Below, piece after piece: positions 43,158-51,784 of a stretch of DNA of 64,000 bases. Both the position numbers and the translations under genes were made by a program. The DNA comes from Paraburkholderia sp. BL21I4N1 (GTDB lineage: Bacteria; Pseudomonadota; Gammaproteobacteria; Burkholderiales; Burkholderiaceae), in contig NZ_PVEN01000009.1 of NCBI RefSeq assembly GCF_002973525.1, positions 1 through 64,000 of the forward strand. The letters run 5' to 3'. Every line of letters begins with the position of its first letter. Position 1 is the first letter of the stretch. The notes under the pieces were generated by a model, which was given only the letters and a program-made list of their open reading frames with translations, did no database searches and was not told the DNA's origin.

Positions 43158-43838
43158 ATGGTCAAGCGTCTCGTTCTGCAAACGGCGGTCTGGCTCGCCG
43201 CCATGGGCGTGCTGCTATTCGGCGCGGCCGGCACGCTCGAATGGCCGGCCGGATGGTGGTATCTGATCGAGACCGGCGCGCTGAGTCTGTGGATCGGACT
43301 GTGGCTCGCTCGGCACGATCCGGGGCTGCTGGCCGAGCGGCTCGCGCCGATCGTGCAGGCGCAGCAAAGCAGATGGGACCGTGTGTTCATGGTGAGCGTG
43401 TCGCTGGTGTGGTGCGCGTGGCTGGTCCTGATGGGCCTCGACGCCGTGCGCTTGCACTGGTCGCCGCCGGTGCCGTTGGCGCTCGTGAGTCTCGGGTCGC
43501 TGTGCATCGTCGTCTGTCTGGTCATGTGCCGCGCGGTGTTTCGCGCCAACAGCTATGCCGCGCCCGTCGTGAAGATCCAGGCGAGTCGTGGCCACAAGGT
43601 GATCGACAGCGGGCCGTATGCGTACGTGCGTCACCCCATGTACGCCGCCGCGTTGTTTCTGTTCGTCGGCACGCCCTTGCTGCTCGGCTCGTGGTGGGGG
43701 CTCGCCTGTGTGCCGGTCATGGTGCTCGGCATCGGCTGGCGCGCGGTGCGGGAAGAGCGTCTGCTGAACGCCGAACTCGACGGTTATCCCGACTACGCCT
43801 CCCGCGTTAAATACCGCTTCGTGCCGCTTATCTGGTAA
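43158..43838 (+). CDS. isoprenylcysteine carboxyl-methyltransferase-family membrane protein
   Basis: A 226-residue protein with about six hydrophobic segments. The C-terminal signature of the ICMT/PEMT fold is clear: DSGPYAYVRHPMYAAAL binds S-adenosylmethionine, followed by RAVREERLLNAELDGYPDYASRVKYRFVP. Bacterial members methylate lipids or small molecules; the substrate is unknown. It follows the NAT gene closely. Confidence 0.85.
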   Translation: MVKRLVLQTAVWLAAMGVLLFGAAGTLEWPAGWWYLIETGALSLWIGLWLARHDPGLLAERLAPIVQAQQSRWDRVFMVSVSLVWCAWLVLMGLDAVRLHWSPPVPLALVSLGSLCIVVCLVMCRAVFRANSYAAPVVKIQASRGHKVIDSGPYAYVRHPMYAAALFLFVGTPLLLGSWWGLACVPVMVLGIGWRAVREERLLNAELDGYPDYASRVKYRFVPLIW

Positions 43839-43930
43839 CGGTCAATCACGCCGGCTTGCCCAATGCGCGAGATCGGGCGCGGCTCGCGCGCGTCCACGCA
43901 TCCCCCTCTCTGGTTCATGATGCACCAACC

Positions 43931-43940
43931 TGTCTAGACA
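43931..43940. promoter_or_regulatory. TGTCTAGACA palindrome, HutC-type operator 1
   Basis: A perfect 10-bp palindrome in the 334-base gap before the ABC importer. Its half-sites resemble those of HutC-type GntR regulators (TTGT...ACAA). A second related site lies about 170 bases downstream. The gap otherwise holds no coding frame. Confidence 0.55.
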
Positions 43941-44101
43941 AAATGCACCGCGCTGACGCGCGCATTCGATGCGTCGCGACGCTTCTGTAATCAACGTTCC
44001 GTTCTGTAGAACCCCGCCAGACGGCACTAGTAGGGGCTTACCCGATGAACGGCGGTTTTTCTTACCGAACCCCTTGCGACCGCTTTTTGACTCATGCAGA
44101 C

Positions 44102-44113
44102 TTGTCTATACAA
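44102..44113. promoter_or_regulatory. TTGTCTATACAA, HutC-type operator 2 at the importer promoter
   Basis: TTGT-CTAT-ACAA is a HutC-like dyad 60 bases upstream of the importer start. Its TATACA could serve as the -10, so bound repressor would block transcription. The likely regulator is the HutC-type gene at 49365-50117. Confidence 0.6.
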
Positions 44114-44172
44114 ATTCAGCGATGGTTAGAACATCCCAGTTCGACGGTTTCCTCAATCAAAGGAGTTTCGAC

Positions 44173-45033
44173 GTGAAAGTGAAGCACACGACGTTAGCAA
44201 AAGCATTGATGGGCGCCGTGCTCGGCGCCGCGACCATTTTCGCGGCACCGGCGCAGGCTAAAGACTGGAAGACCGTGACCATCGCGCTCGAAGGCGGTTA
44301 TGCACCGTGGAACCTGACCTTGCCGGGCGGCAAGCTCGGCGGCTTCGAACCGGAGCTGGTCGCGAATCTGTGCGAGCGCATCAAGCTGCAATGCAATCTC
44401 GTGGCGCAAGACTGGGACGGCATGATTCCCGGTCTGCAAGCGGGCAAGTTCGACGTGCTGATGGACGCCATTTCGATCACGCCGGAACGTGAAAAGATCA
44501 TTGCTTTCTCGCGGCCGTATGCCGCCACGCCGGCCACCTTCGCGGTGGCCGACGCGAAGGTGCTGCCCAAGGCAGCGCCGGGCGCGGGTGTGGTCAAGCT
44601 GTCGGGCGATCCGAAAGCCGACCAGCCGACTGTCGACGCACTGCGCAAGCAGCTGAAGGGTAAGACTATCGGCATTCAGTCGGGCACGGTCTACACCAAG
44701 TTCATCAACGACGGCTTCAAGGACGTCGCCACGATCCGCGTCTACAAGACCTCGCCCGAGCGCGATCTGGATCTGGCCAACGGCCGCATCGACGCGTCGT
44801 TCGACGACGTGACGTACTACGCCGCCAACATCGACAAGAAAGAAACCGCGTCGATCGTGATGGCCGGTCCGAAGATCGGCGGCCCGATCTGGGGCCCGGG
44901 CGAAGGCCTCGCGTTCCGCAAGCAGGACGCCGATCTGAAAGCGAAGTTCGACACCGCGATCGGCGCGGCGCTTGCCGACGGCACCGTCAAGAAGCTGTCC
45001 GCCAAGTGGTTCAAGACCGACGTCACGCCTTGA
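44173..45033 (+). CDS. polar amino-acid ABC transporter substrate-binding protein (opine/basic amino acid type)
   Basis: A 286-residue periplasmic protein with a signal peptide (about 1-27, APAQA). The mature part resembles NocT/OccT and lysine-arginine-ornithine binding proteins: TIALEGGYAPWNLTLPGGKL, LVAQDWDGMIPGLQAGKFDVLM, AISITPEREKIIAFSRPYAA, and the C-terminal SAKWFKTDVTP. The start is a GTG (44173) with AGGAG seven bases before. It begins a five-gene operon with two permeases, an ATPase and a lyase-family gene. An opine, arginine-like or histidine-like ligand is plausible. Confidence 0.9.
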   Translation: MKVKHTTLAKALMGAVLGAATIFAAPAQAKDWKTVTIALEGGYAPWNLTLPGGKLGGFEPELVANLCERIKLQCNLVAQDWDGMIPGLQAGKFDVLMDAISITPEREKIIAFSRPYAATPATFAVADAKVLPKAAPGAGVVKLSGDPKADQPTVDALRKQLKGKTIGIQSGTVYTKFINDGFKDVATIRVYKTSPERDLDLANGRIDASFDDVTYYAANIDKKETASIVMAGPKIGGPIWGPGEGLAFRKQDADLKAKFDTAIGAALADGTVKKLSAKWFKTDVTP

Positions 45034-45122
45034 TTCGCTGAGCAAGACGAGCGCGGCGCGTGGGACCCACGCGCCGCGCTCGTCCACGGATTCGATCCGC
45101 TGTCATGGATGAGGGGTAGGGA

Positions 45123-45845
45123 ATGGCACTGATACAGATGCTCGGCTTCGGGCCGGATGGCTGGGGCGGCGTGATATTGCTCGCGGCCTTGATGACGGTC
45201 GCGCTGACGCTCGCCGCGCTCGCGGTCGGCGCCGTGTTCGGCGGCCTGATCGCGGCGGCCAAGCTGTCGCGGTTTCGCACGTTGCGCGTGATCGGCGACA
45301 TCTACACCACGGTGTTTCGCGGCGTGCCCGAACTGCTCGTGATCTATCTGTTCTATTTCGGCGGCTCGACGTTGGTGACGACCATCGGCCAGTGGTTCGG
45401 CGCGGATGGCTTTGTCGGCGTGCCGCCGTTCGTGATCGGCGCGCTCGCGGTCGGCATGATCTCCGGCGCGTACCAGGCCGAGGTGTACCGCGCGGCGGTG
45501 CTGGCGGTGTCGCGTGGCGAACTCGAAGCCGCACGCTCGATCGGCATGCCGACGCTGACCATGGCGCGCCGCATTCTGATTCCGCAAGTGCTGCGTTTCG
45601 CGCTGCCGGGCATCGGCAATGTCTGGCAATTGAGCCTGAAGGATTCGGCGCTGATCTCCGTCACGGGGCTCGCCGAATTGCTGCGCACCAGCCAGGTGGC
45701 GGCGGGCTCCACGCATCAGTACTTCACGTTCTTCGTGGTGGGCGGCGCGCTGTACCTGGTCATGACCAGCATCTCGAACCGGGTCTTCAACCGCGCCGAG
45801 GCGCGCGTGGGCCGGTCCTTCAAGCGCAACTTCGCGCGCAACTGA
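45123..45845 (+). CDS. amino-acid ABC transporter permease (HisQ-like)
   Basis: A 240-residue permease with five membrane segments and an EAA loop, ARSIGMPTLTMARRILIPQVLRFALPGIGN. Other family stretches are TTVFRGVPELLVIYLFYFGG and VGMISGAYQAEVYRAAVLAVSRGELEA. GAGGGGTAGGG lies before the ATG. It pairs with the next gene, as HisQ with HisM. Confidence 0.92.
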   Translation: MALIQMLGFGPDGWGGVILLAALMTVALTLAALAVGAVFGGLIAAAKLSRFRTLRVIGDIYTTVFRGVPELLVIYLFYFGGSTLVTTIGQWFGADGFVGVPPFVIGALAVGMISGAYQAEVYRAAVLAVSRGELEAARSIGMPTLTMARRILIPQVLRFALPGIGNVWQLSLKDSALISVTGLAELLRTSQVAAGSTHQYFTFFVVGGALYLVMTSISNRVFNRAEARVGRSFKRNFARN

Positions 45846-45859
45846 CAAGGACGGTCACC

Positions 45860-46615
45860 ATGCATTTCGATTTCGACTTCCTGTTCGACACGCTCAAGCA
45901 ACTGCTGGCCGCCGTGCCGACCACCCTCGGGCTGTTCTTCTGTTCGCTGATTCTGGGCGGCTTGCTGTCGCTCGTGATCGTCACGATGCGGGTGTCGCCG
46001 CACTGGCTGCCGAACCGTTTCGCGCGCGCTTATATCCTCGTGTTTCGCGGTTCGCCGCTGCTGATCCAGATGTTCCTCGTGTACTACGGGATGGGTCAGT
46101 TCGGCGTGATCCGCGAGAGTTTTTTGTGGCCGGTGCTGCGTGAGCCGTATATGTGCGCGGTGTTGTCGCTGGCCTTGTGCACGGCCGGCTATACCGCTGA
46201 AATCATTCGCGGCGGCTTGATGGCCGTGCCGGTCGGCCAGATCGAGGCGGGCTATTCGATCGGTCTGTCGGGCTTTGCGCTGCTGCGCCGCGTGATCGGG
46301 CCGATCGCGTTGCGTCAGTGCCTGCCCGCGTATTCGACGGAAGCCGTGCTGCTCGTCAAATCGACCGCGCTCGCGAGTCTCGTGACCGTGTGGGAAGTGA
46401 CCGGCGTCGCGCAGCAGATCATCCAGCAGACCTATCGCACCAGCGAAGTATTCATCTGCGCCGCGCTGATCTATCTGTTCCTGAACTTCGTTATCGTGCG
46501 CCTGCTCGGCATGCTGGAGACGCGTCTGTCGCGCCATCTGCGCGCCGCGCCCACGCAAACCGCGCCGAATCGCCCGGTGTCCGCGAATACCGAAGCACGT
46601 CGCGCCGCGTCCTGA
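45860..46615 (+). CDS. amino-acid ABC transporter permease (HisM-like)
   Basis: A 251-residue permease with GSPLLIQMFLVYYGMGQFG, TAGYTAEIIRGGLMAVPVGQIEAGYSIGLSGF and RVIGPIALRQCLPAYSTE (EAA loop). It has an unusually hydrophilic C-terminal tail of about 30 residues. It starts 14 bases after the HisQ-like gene. Confidence 0.92.
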   Translation: MHFDFDFLFDTLKQLLAAVPTTLGLFFCSLILGGLLSLVIVTMRVSPHWLPNRFARAYILVFRGSPLLIQMFLVYYGMGQFGVIRESFLWPVLREPYMCAVLSLALCTAGYTAEIIRGGLMAVPVGQIEAGYSIGLSGFALLRRVIGPIALRQCLPAYSTEAVLLVKSTALASLVTVWEVTGVAQQIIQQTYRTSEVFICAALIYLFLNFVIVRLLGMLETRLSRHLRAAPTQTAPNRPVSANTEARRAAS

Positions 46616-46650
46616 GCGGCCGGCCATTCCGAATGAATCTGGAGAACTCC

Positions 46651-47442
46651 ATGAACGCTACGGCTCCCGTCGCACTGTCGGTCAAGAACATTCATAAGTC
46701 GTTCGGTGAGCACCACGTGCTCAAAGGCATTTCGCTCGACGCGCATCAGGGCGACGTGATCTCGATTCTCGGCGCGAGCGGTTCGGGCAAGAGCACGTTT
46801 CTGCGCTGCTTGAACCTGCTCGAAACGCCCGACGACGGCTCGGTCGCGCTGGGTGGCGAAGAGTTGAAAATGAAGCGCCGCGGCGACGGCAAGCCGCAAC
46901 CGAGCGACCGCCGCCAGGTGGACCGTGTGCGCTCGCAACTCGGCATGGTGTTTCAGAACTTCAATCTCTGGTCGCATATGACGGTGCTGGAGAATCTGAT
47001 CGAAGGGCCGATGCGCGTGCAAAAGCGCAGCCGCGCGGAATCGGTCGAAGAGGCTGAAGCGTTGCTCGCCAAAGTCGGTCTCGCGGAAAAACGCGGCCAC
47101 TATCCGGCGCATCTGTCGGGTGGTCAGCAGCAGCGCGTGGCGATCGCGCGCGCGTTGGCGATGCATCCGAAGGTGATGCTGTTCGACGAGCCGACGTCGG
47201 CGCTCGATCCGGAACTGGTCGGCGAAGTGCTGCGCGTGATGCGCTCGCTCGCCGAAGAGGGCCGCACCATGCTGGTCGTCACGCACGAGATGGGCTTCGC
47301 GCGTCACGTGTCGAATCGGGTGATGTTCCTGCATCAAGGCCAGGTGGAAGCCGACGGCACGCCGGACGAAGTGTTCGTCGAGTGCAAGTCGGATCGCTTC
47401 CGCCAATTCGTGTCGAGTCATCAGGACCGCACCACCAATTGA
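46651..47442 (+). CDS. amino-acid ABC transporter ATP-binding protein (HisP-like)
   Basis: A 263-residue ATPase: Walker A LGASGSGKSTFLR, GMVFQNFNLWSHMTVLEN around the Q-loop, signature LSGGQQQRVAIARAL, Walker B VMLFDEPTSALDPELVGEVL and H-loop VVTHEMGFARHVS. It has the short insertion after Walker A (KRRGDGKPQPSDRRQVDRV) seen in HisP/OccP types. GGAG precedes ATG 46651. Confidence 0.94.
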   Translation: MNATAPVALSVKNIHKSFGEHHVLKGISLDAHQGDVISILGASGSGKSTFLRCLNLLETPDDGSVALGGEELKMKRRGDGKPQPSDRRQVDRVRSQLGMVFQNFNLWSHMTVLENLIEGPMRVQKRSRAESVEEAEALLAKVGLAEKRGHYPAHLSGGQQQRVAIARALAMHPKVMLFDEPTSALDPELVGEVLRVMRSLAEEGRTMLVVTHEMGFARHVSNRVMFLHQGQVEADGTPDEVFVECKSDRFRQFVSSHQDRTTN

Positions 47443-47536
47443 GCCGCCTGGCCGGGCGGGGTCGTCCGGTTGCGTGAGCATGCCGTATTCGCCTGGCCGC
47501 GTCGCCGGGCTAACTACCACTGAGCAGAGCACTACC

Positions 47537-49192
47537 ATGGCCGTGATCCGTTCCGATCGTCCTCTCGACTGGGCTCAGGTGGCGGCTGTCGCCGCCGGTG
47601 AACCGCTCGAACTGTCCGCCGGCGCCCGTGCGCGCATCGCGGCGGCGCGTGTGCTCGTCGAGCAGATCGTCGCGCGCGGCATTCGCGCTTATGGCGTGAA
47701 TACCGGCGTGGGCGCGTTGTGCGATGTGATCGTCTCACCGGCCGAACAGCGCAGCCTGTCGCGCAACATTCTGATGAGCCACGCGGTCGGCGTCGGTGCG
47801 CCGCTCGGTGTCGCCGAGACACGCGCGATCATGGCCGCGGCCGTCAACAACTTCGCGCATGGGCACTCCGGCATTCGCCTCGAAGTCGCGGATCGGCTGG
47901 TCGCCTTGCTCAATGCCGATTGTTTGCCGGAAGTGCCGGCGTTCGGCTCGGTCGGTTATCTGAGCCATATGGCGCATATCGCGCTGGTGTGCATCGGTGA
48001 AGGGCACGTGCGCTATCGCGGCGAGCGGCTCACGGGACGCGACGCGTTGCGGCGGCTCGGGCTCGAACCGCTGGTGCTCGAAGCGAAAGAGGGCTTGAGT
48101 CTGGTCAACGGCACGCCGTGCGTCGCGGGACTGGCCGCGTTGGCGCTGGCGCGCGCGGCGCGTCTGCTCGACTGGACCGATATGGTCGCCGCGATGAGCT
48201 TCGAGAATCTGCGCGGCCAACTGGCCGCGTTCGATGAAGATTCGCTCGCGTTGCGCATTTCGCCGGGCTTGAACCAGGTCGGCGAACGGATGCGCAGCGC
48301 GCTCGCCGACAGCGGCATTCTGGCGGCGGTGGTCGGCCAGCGCACCCAGGACCCGTTGAGCATGCGGACCATTCCGCACGTGCACGGCGCCGCGCGCGAC
48401 GTGCTCGCCGCAACCGCCGACGTGGTCAATCGCGAGCTTGCTTCGATTACCGACAACCCAATCGTCGCCGGCACGCCGGACGCGCCGCGCGTCTATTCGC
48501 AGGCGCATGCGGTGGGCGCTTCGATCGCGCTGGCCATGGACAGCCTCGCCACCGCGATCGCGCAAGTCGCGGCAATGGCCGAGCGGCGTCTCGACCGCCT
48601 CGTCAATCCACTGGTTAGCGGTTTGCCGGCGTTTCTCGCGCAGCCTGGCGGCTCCTGTTCCGGCTTCATGATCGCGCAGTACACGGCGGCTTCGCTGGTC
48701 GCGCAGAACCGGCGTCTGGCGTTGCCGGCGAGTCTCGACGGCGGCATCACCTCCGGCTTGCAGGAAGATCACCTGTGTCACGCCACACCGGCCGCATTGA
48801 AAGCGCTGGAAATCGTCGACAACGCCGGGCGCATCGTCGCGATCGAATTGCTGGCGGCTGCGCAAGCGTACGACCTGCAAAGCATCGACGCGCCGCGCGC
48901 GCCGCACACCGAGGCGTTGTGGCAACGCGTGCGGTGCGTCGTGCCGACCTATCGCGACGACCGCCCGCTCGCGCACGACATGAGCGTGGCATTTCGCCTG
49001 ATCGCCGATCAGGCGCCGCCACCGCTGCCGAACCCGGGTAACATGGGGCCCCGGCCGGTTACGTCGGCGCAGGGCGCGGATCTGGTTGCGCCCGCAACCG
49101 TCACGAATCTGGCGGCGGGCAAGCTGCGCGCTGCCGCGAATGTCGCGCTCATGTCGATCGACGACGGGCGCGGCGCGACGCAGACGGCTTGA
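47537..49192 (+). CDS. histidine/aromatic ammonia-lyase family protein lacking the MIO triad
   Basis: The 551-residue protein is collinear with HutH-type lyases: YGVNTGVGAL (Tyr52), SLVNGTPCVAG (Asn191), DPLSMRTIPHVHGA (Arg276), ITDNPIV and GLQEDHLCHA (Glu409). However, at residues 137-142 it reads GSVG-YLSH where HutH reads GSVG-ASG-DLAP. The Ala-Ser-Gly triad that cyclises to the MIO electrophile is missing exactly, and the Tyr of DPYSLR is Leu (273). Base reading at 47941-47980 confirms this. It is thus unlikely to be an MIO-dependent lyase. It lies in an operon after the ABC importer and before a HutC-type regulator. hutU, hutI and hutG are absent. Confidence 0.88.
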   Translation: MAVIRSDRPLDWAQVAAVAAGEPLELSAGARARIAAARVLVEQIVARGIRAYGVNTGVGALCDVIVSPAEQRSLSRNILMSHAVGVGAPLGVAETRAIMAAAVNNFAHGHSGIRLEVADRLVALLNADCLPEVPAFGSVGYLSHMAHIALVCIGEGHVRYRGERLTGRDALRRLGLEPLVLEAKEGLSLVNGTPCVAGLAALALARAARLLDWTDMVAAMSFENLRGQLAAFDEDSLALRISPGLNQVGERMRSALADSGILAAVVGQRTQDPLSMRTIPHVHGAARDVLAATADVVNRELASITDNPIVAGTPDAPRVYSQAHAVGASIALAMDSLATAIAQVAAMAERRLDRLVNPLVSGLPAFLAQPGGSCSGFMIAQYTAASLVAQNRRLALPASLDGGITSGLQEDHLCHATPAALKALEIVDNAGRIVAIELLAAAQAYDLQSIDAPRAPHTEALWQRVRCVVPTYRDDRPLAHDMSVAFRLIADQAPPPLPNPGNMGPRPVTSAQGADLVAPATVTNLAAGKLRAAANVALMSIDDGRGATQTA

Positions 49193-49251
49193 TGGAGACA
49201 ACGGCGGTGTGAGGGCTTACCCGCTTGCGCACCGGCCAAGGCGTGCCCCAT

Positions 49252-49324
49252 GGGCACTTCCTGCGGGGCGTCCTCCACAAGGGACTTCCTACGGGGCGCG
49301 TTCCGGGGGCATTGCCTTGGGGCG
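49252..49324. repeat. three degenerate copies of an 18-bp GC-rich repeat
   Basis: GGGCACTTCCTGCGGGGCG (49252-49270), GGGACTTCCTACGGGGCG (49281-49298) and GGGCATTGCCTTGGGGCG (49307-49324) recur at 29- and 26-base steps just before the GntR gene. They may be a dispersed intergenic repeat family of this genus or regulatory sites. Confidence 0.7.
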
Positions 49325-49364
49325 CATCACCCTGTACAACCCGCGTACCCCCCACGAGGTCGCA

Positions 49365-50117
49365 GTGAACACAACGATAAACGCGCAACCCGCAGAGACG
49401 CAGGAACGCTGTCAGGAGACGCCGGCGAAGGCCATGCCCGCGTATGAACAGATCAAACGCTACGTGATCCGACGCATTAGCGAAGGCGACTGGAAACCGG
49501 GCGGACTGATCCCGTCCGAAACCGAACTGGTCAAGGAATTCGGCGTGGCGCGCATGACGGTCTCGCGCGCGCTGCGCGAACTGACCACCGACCGCGTGCT
49601 GACGCGCGTGCAAGGGTCGGGCACTTTCGTCGCGCCGCAGCGCTACGAGTCGACCGTACTGGAGATCCGCAACATAGCCGACGAAATCGCCGCGCGCGGT
49701 CATCGTCATTCGGCGCGCGTGCTGACGCTCGACCCGAGCGACGATCCGCAGGCGCTCGAAGCCCTCGGTCTCGCCGGCGGCCCGGCGTTTCACTCGTGCA
49801 TCGTGCACAGTGAAGAAGGCGAGCCGATCCAGTACGAGGACCGCTACGTCAACCCGAAGGTGTTCCCCGACTATCTGCAACAGGACTTTACCGTCGAGAC
49901 GCCGAACCACTACATGGTGCGGCTCGCGCCGATCCAGCGCGCGGAATTCCGCATCTATGCGCAGAAGCCCGACGCCTACGTGCGCCGTCATCTGATGATG
50001 GATATCGGTGAGCCGTGTTTGCAGCTATGGCGCCGTACGTGGGTGGGTGACGATGTCGCGACGTCGGTGCAGTTGTGGCACCCGGCGTCGCGTTTTCATC
50101 TGGCGGGGAACGTTTAG
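49365..50117 (+). CDS. GntR/HutC-family transcriptional regulator
   Basis: A 250-residue regulator with a winged HTH (about 22-95: MPAYEQIKRYVIRRISEGDW, SETELVKEFGVARMTVSRALREL) and a UTRA ligand domain (about 105-245). IQYEDRYVNPKVFPDYLQQDF and PNHYMVRLAPIQRAEF are HutC-like stretches, as is the position next to an ammonia-lyase-family gene. The start is GTG 49365 with ACGAGGT before it. It likely represses the importer-lyase operon through the TGTCTA-type sites. Confidence 0.88.
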   Translation: MNTTINAQPAETQERCQETPAKAMPAYEQIKRYVIRRISEGDWKPGGLIPSETELVKEFGVARMTVSRALRELTTDRVLTRVQGSGTFVAPQRYESTVLEIRNIADEIAARGHRHSARVLTLDPSDDPQALEALGLAGGPAFHSCIVHSEEGEPIQYEDRYVNPKVFPDYLQQDFTVETPNHYMVRLAPIQRAEFRIYAQKPDAYVRRHLMMDIGEPCLQLWRRTWVGDDVATSVQLWHPASRFHLAGNV

Positions 50118-50155
50118 CGCTCTCTGGGTGCGCTGGGCGCTTGTCGCGCCCGGCG

Positions 50156-50899
50156 TCAGCCCTGGCGTTGCGACAGATCCGGCGAAAACCGGCAACCCAA
50201 CCGGTAACGCGAACCGGGATGCACAAAGCGCGCAAAGGTCACCGCCACGCCGCTTGTCCACGTGCGGCGCATTAGCGTGAGACAAGGTTCCTCGGCGCGG
50301 ATTTCCAGCAGCTCGGCCTCGGCGCGCGTCGGCAGACCCGCGTCGACCACATGCTCGACATCGTGCGCGGGCACGACGGCATACAGATACTCGGACGGCC
50401 TGACCGTGGCGAAATCCTGCTGCAAGAATTCCGGCGCGGTCGCGGGATTCACGTAGCGGTCTTCGAGCTGCACCGGCAAGCCGTTCTCGCGGTGCACGCA
50501 GATCACGTGAAACACCGACGCGCCAGGCGCGAGACCCAGCGCATTCGACACCATCACCGAGGCCGTTTCGCGTTGCGACAGCACCGTGTCGTAGCGGTAT
50601 TCGTGGCCGCGTGAACGGATTTCGTCGCCGATATGGGCGATCATCAATAGCGTGGATTGCGGCTTGGTTTGCGCGACGAAGGTACCGACGCCGGAGACGC
50701 GTGTTACCAGCCCTTCGTCGGCGAGTTCGCGCAGCGCGCGATTCACCGTCATGCGCGACACGCCAAGCGTCGCGACCAGATCCAGCTCGGAGGGTAGCCG
50801 GTCGCCCGCGTGGCGCTCACCCGATTCGATGATGCGGCGAATGTGGTGCTTGACCTGTTCGTAGCGCGCGGCCGGCGCCGCGGCGGCGCGCGTGTTCAT
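50156..50899 (-). CDS. GntR/HutC-family transcriptional regulator
   Basis: A 247-residue relative of the preceding regulator: RYEQVKHHIRRIIESGERHAGD, then SELDLVATLGVSRMTVNRALRELADEGLVTRVSGVGTF for DNA binding, and a UTRA domain with LPVQLEDRYVNPATAPEFLQQDF. Its start overlaps the stop of the ATPase gene by four bases (ATGA), so it is the last gene of the second importer operon. It probably binds the GTATATAC sites at 54057 and 54156. Confidence 0.9.
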   Translation of the reverse strand: MNTRAAAAPAARYEQVKHHIRRIIESGERHAGDRLPSELDLVATLGVSRMTVNRALRELADEGLVTRVSGVGTFVAQTKPQSTLLMIAHIGDEIRSRGHEYRYDTVLSQRETASVMVSNALGLAPGASVFHVICVHRENGLPVQLEDRYVNPATAPEFLQQDFATVRPSEYLYAVVPAHDVEHVVDAGLPTRAEAELLEIRAEEPCLTLMRRTWTSGVAVTFARFVHPGSRYRLGCRFSPDLSQRQG

Positions 50900-51765
50900 G
50901 GCGTCGGCGCGTCGTCGGGGCCGCGCGCCCAGAACGCGTTGCGGTCGAAATAGTTTTGCAGGAATTGCCGCAGGCGCGGCTGGCCCGTGTCGTGAAAGAC
51001 CTCGCGCGGCGCGCCTTGCACGGCGATCCGGCCTTGATCGATGAACATGACCTTGTCGGCGACCTGCGCGGCAAAGCCCATTTCGTGCGTGACCACGGCC
51101 ATTGTCATGCCGTCGCGCGCGAGTTGTTTCATGACCTGCAGCACTTCGCCGACCAGCTCCGGATCGAGCGCCGAGGTTGGTTCGTCGAACAGCATGATGT
51201 GCGGCTCCATGGCCAGCGCCCGCGCAATGGCCACCCGTTGCTGCTGACCGCCGGAGAGTTTCGCCGGGTAGGCGTCGCCCTTATGCGCAAGGCCGACCGT
51301 GTCGAGCATCGCGTTGGCGCGGCGGCGCGCTTCGTCGCGCGAGAGATGCCGCACGCGCAGCAGCGCTTCCATCACGTTGCCGAGCGCCGTCATGTGCGGC
51401 CACAGATTGAACTGCTGAAACACCATGCCGACGTTGCGCCGCACGCGATTGATCTCGCCTTGCGAGGCTCGCACGCGTTTGCCGTTGCGCTCGCTGTAGC
51501 CGAGCAATTCGCCTTCTATACGCACAGCGCCCTGATCGTAAGTTTCGAGCGCGGCGAGGCAGCGCAACAGCGTGCTCTTGCCCGAACCCGACGGGCCGAT
51601 GATGCACACCACTTCGGAGCGCGCGATCTCGAGATCGACGCCGCGCAGCACCTCGACGTCGCCGAAGCGCTTGCGCAGATCGCGCACTTCGATCAGCGGC
51701 GCTTGTCCGTTTGTGGCAGCGGCGGTGGTGGACGCGGAGGAGGGCATGTCGGCGATAGCGTTCAT
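50896..51765 (-). CDS. polar amino-acid ABC transporter ATP-binding protein
   Basis: A 289-residue ATPase: Walker A IGPSGSGKSTLLRCL, VGMVFQQFNLWPHMTALGN, signature LSGGQQQRVAIARALAM, Walker B IMLFDEPTSALDPELVGEVL, and H-loop VVTHEMGFAAQVAD. An N-terminal extension of about 25 Ala/Ser/Thr-rich residues precedes the domain. It follows the permease gene by 19 bases. Confidence 0.93.
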   Translation of the reverse strand: MNAIADMPSSASTTAAATNGQAPLIEVRDLRKRFGDVEVLRGVDLEIARSEVVCIIGPSGSGKSTLLRCLAALETYDQGAVRIEGELLGYSERNGKRVRASQGEINRVRRNVGMVFQQFNLWPHMTALGNVMEALLRVRHLSRDEARRRANAMLDTVGLAHKGDAYPAKLSGGQQQRVAIARALAMEPHIMLFDEPTSALDPELVGEVLQVMKQLARDGMTMAVVTHEMGFAAQVADKVMFIDQGRIAVQGAPREVFHDTGQPRLRQFLQNYFDRNAFWARGPDDAPTP

Positions 51766-51784
51766 CAGGGAGTCCGGATTGCGT

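Noticed and set aside
47537..49192. Reading the region as a standard hut (histidine utilisation) operon
   Set aside because: hutU, hutI, hutG or hutF are absent and the lyase homologue lacks the MIO triad, so normal histidine degradation is not supported here.
49331..49340. CCTGTACAAC as a third HutC-type operator next to the regulator start
   Set aside because: It keeps a TGTACA core but lacks the central bases of the other sites, so it is too weak to list.
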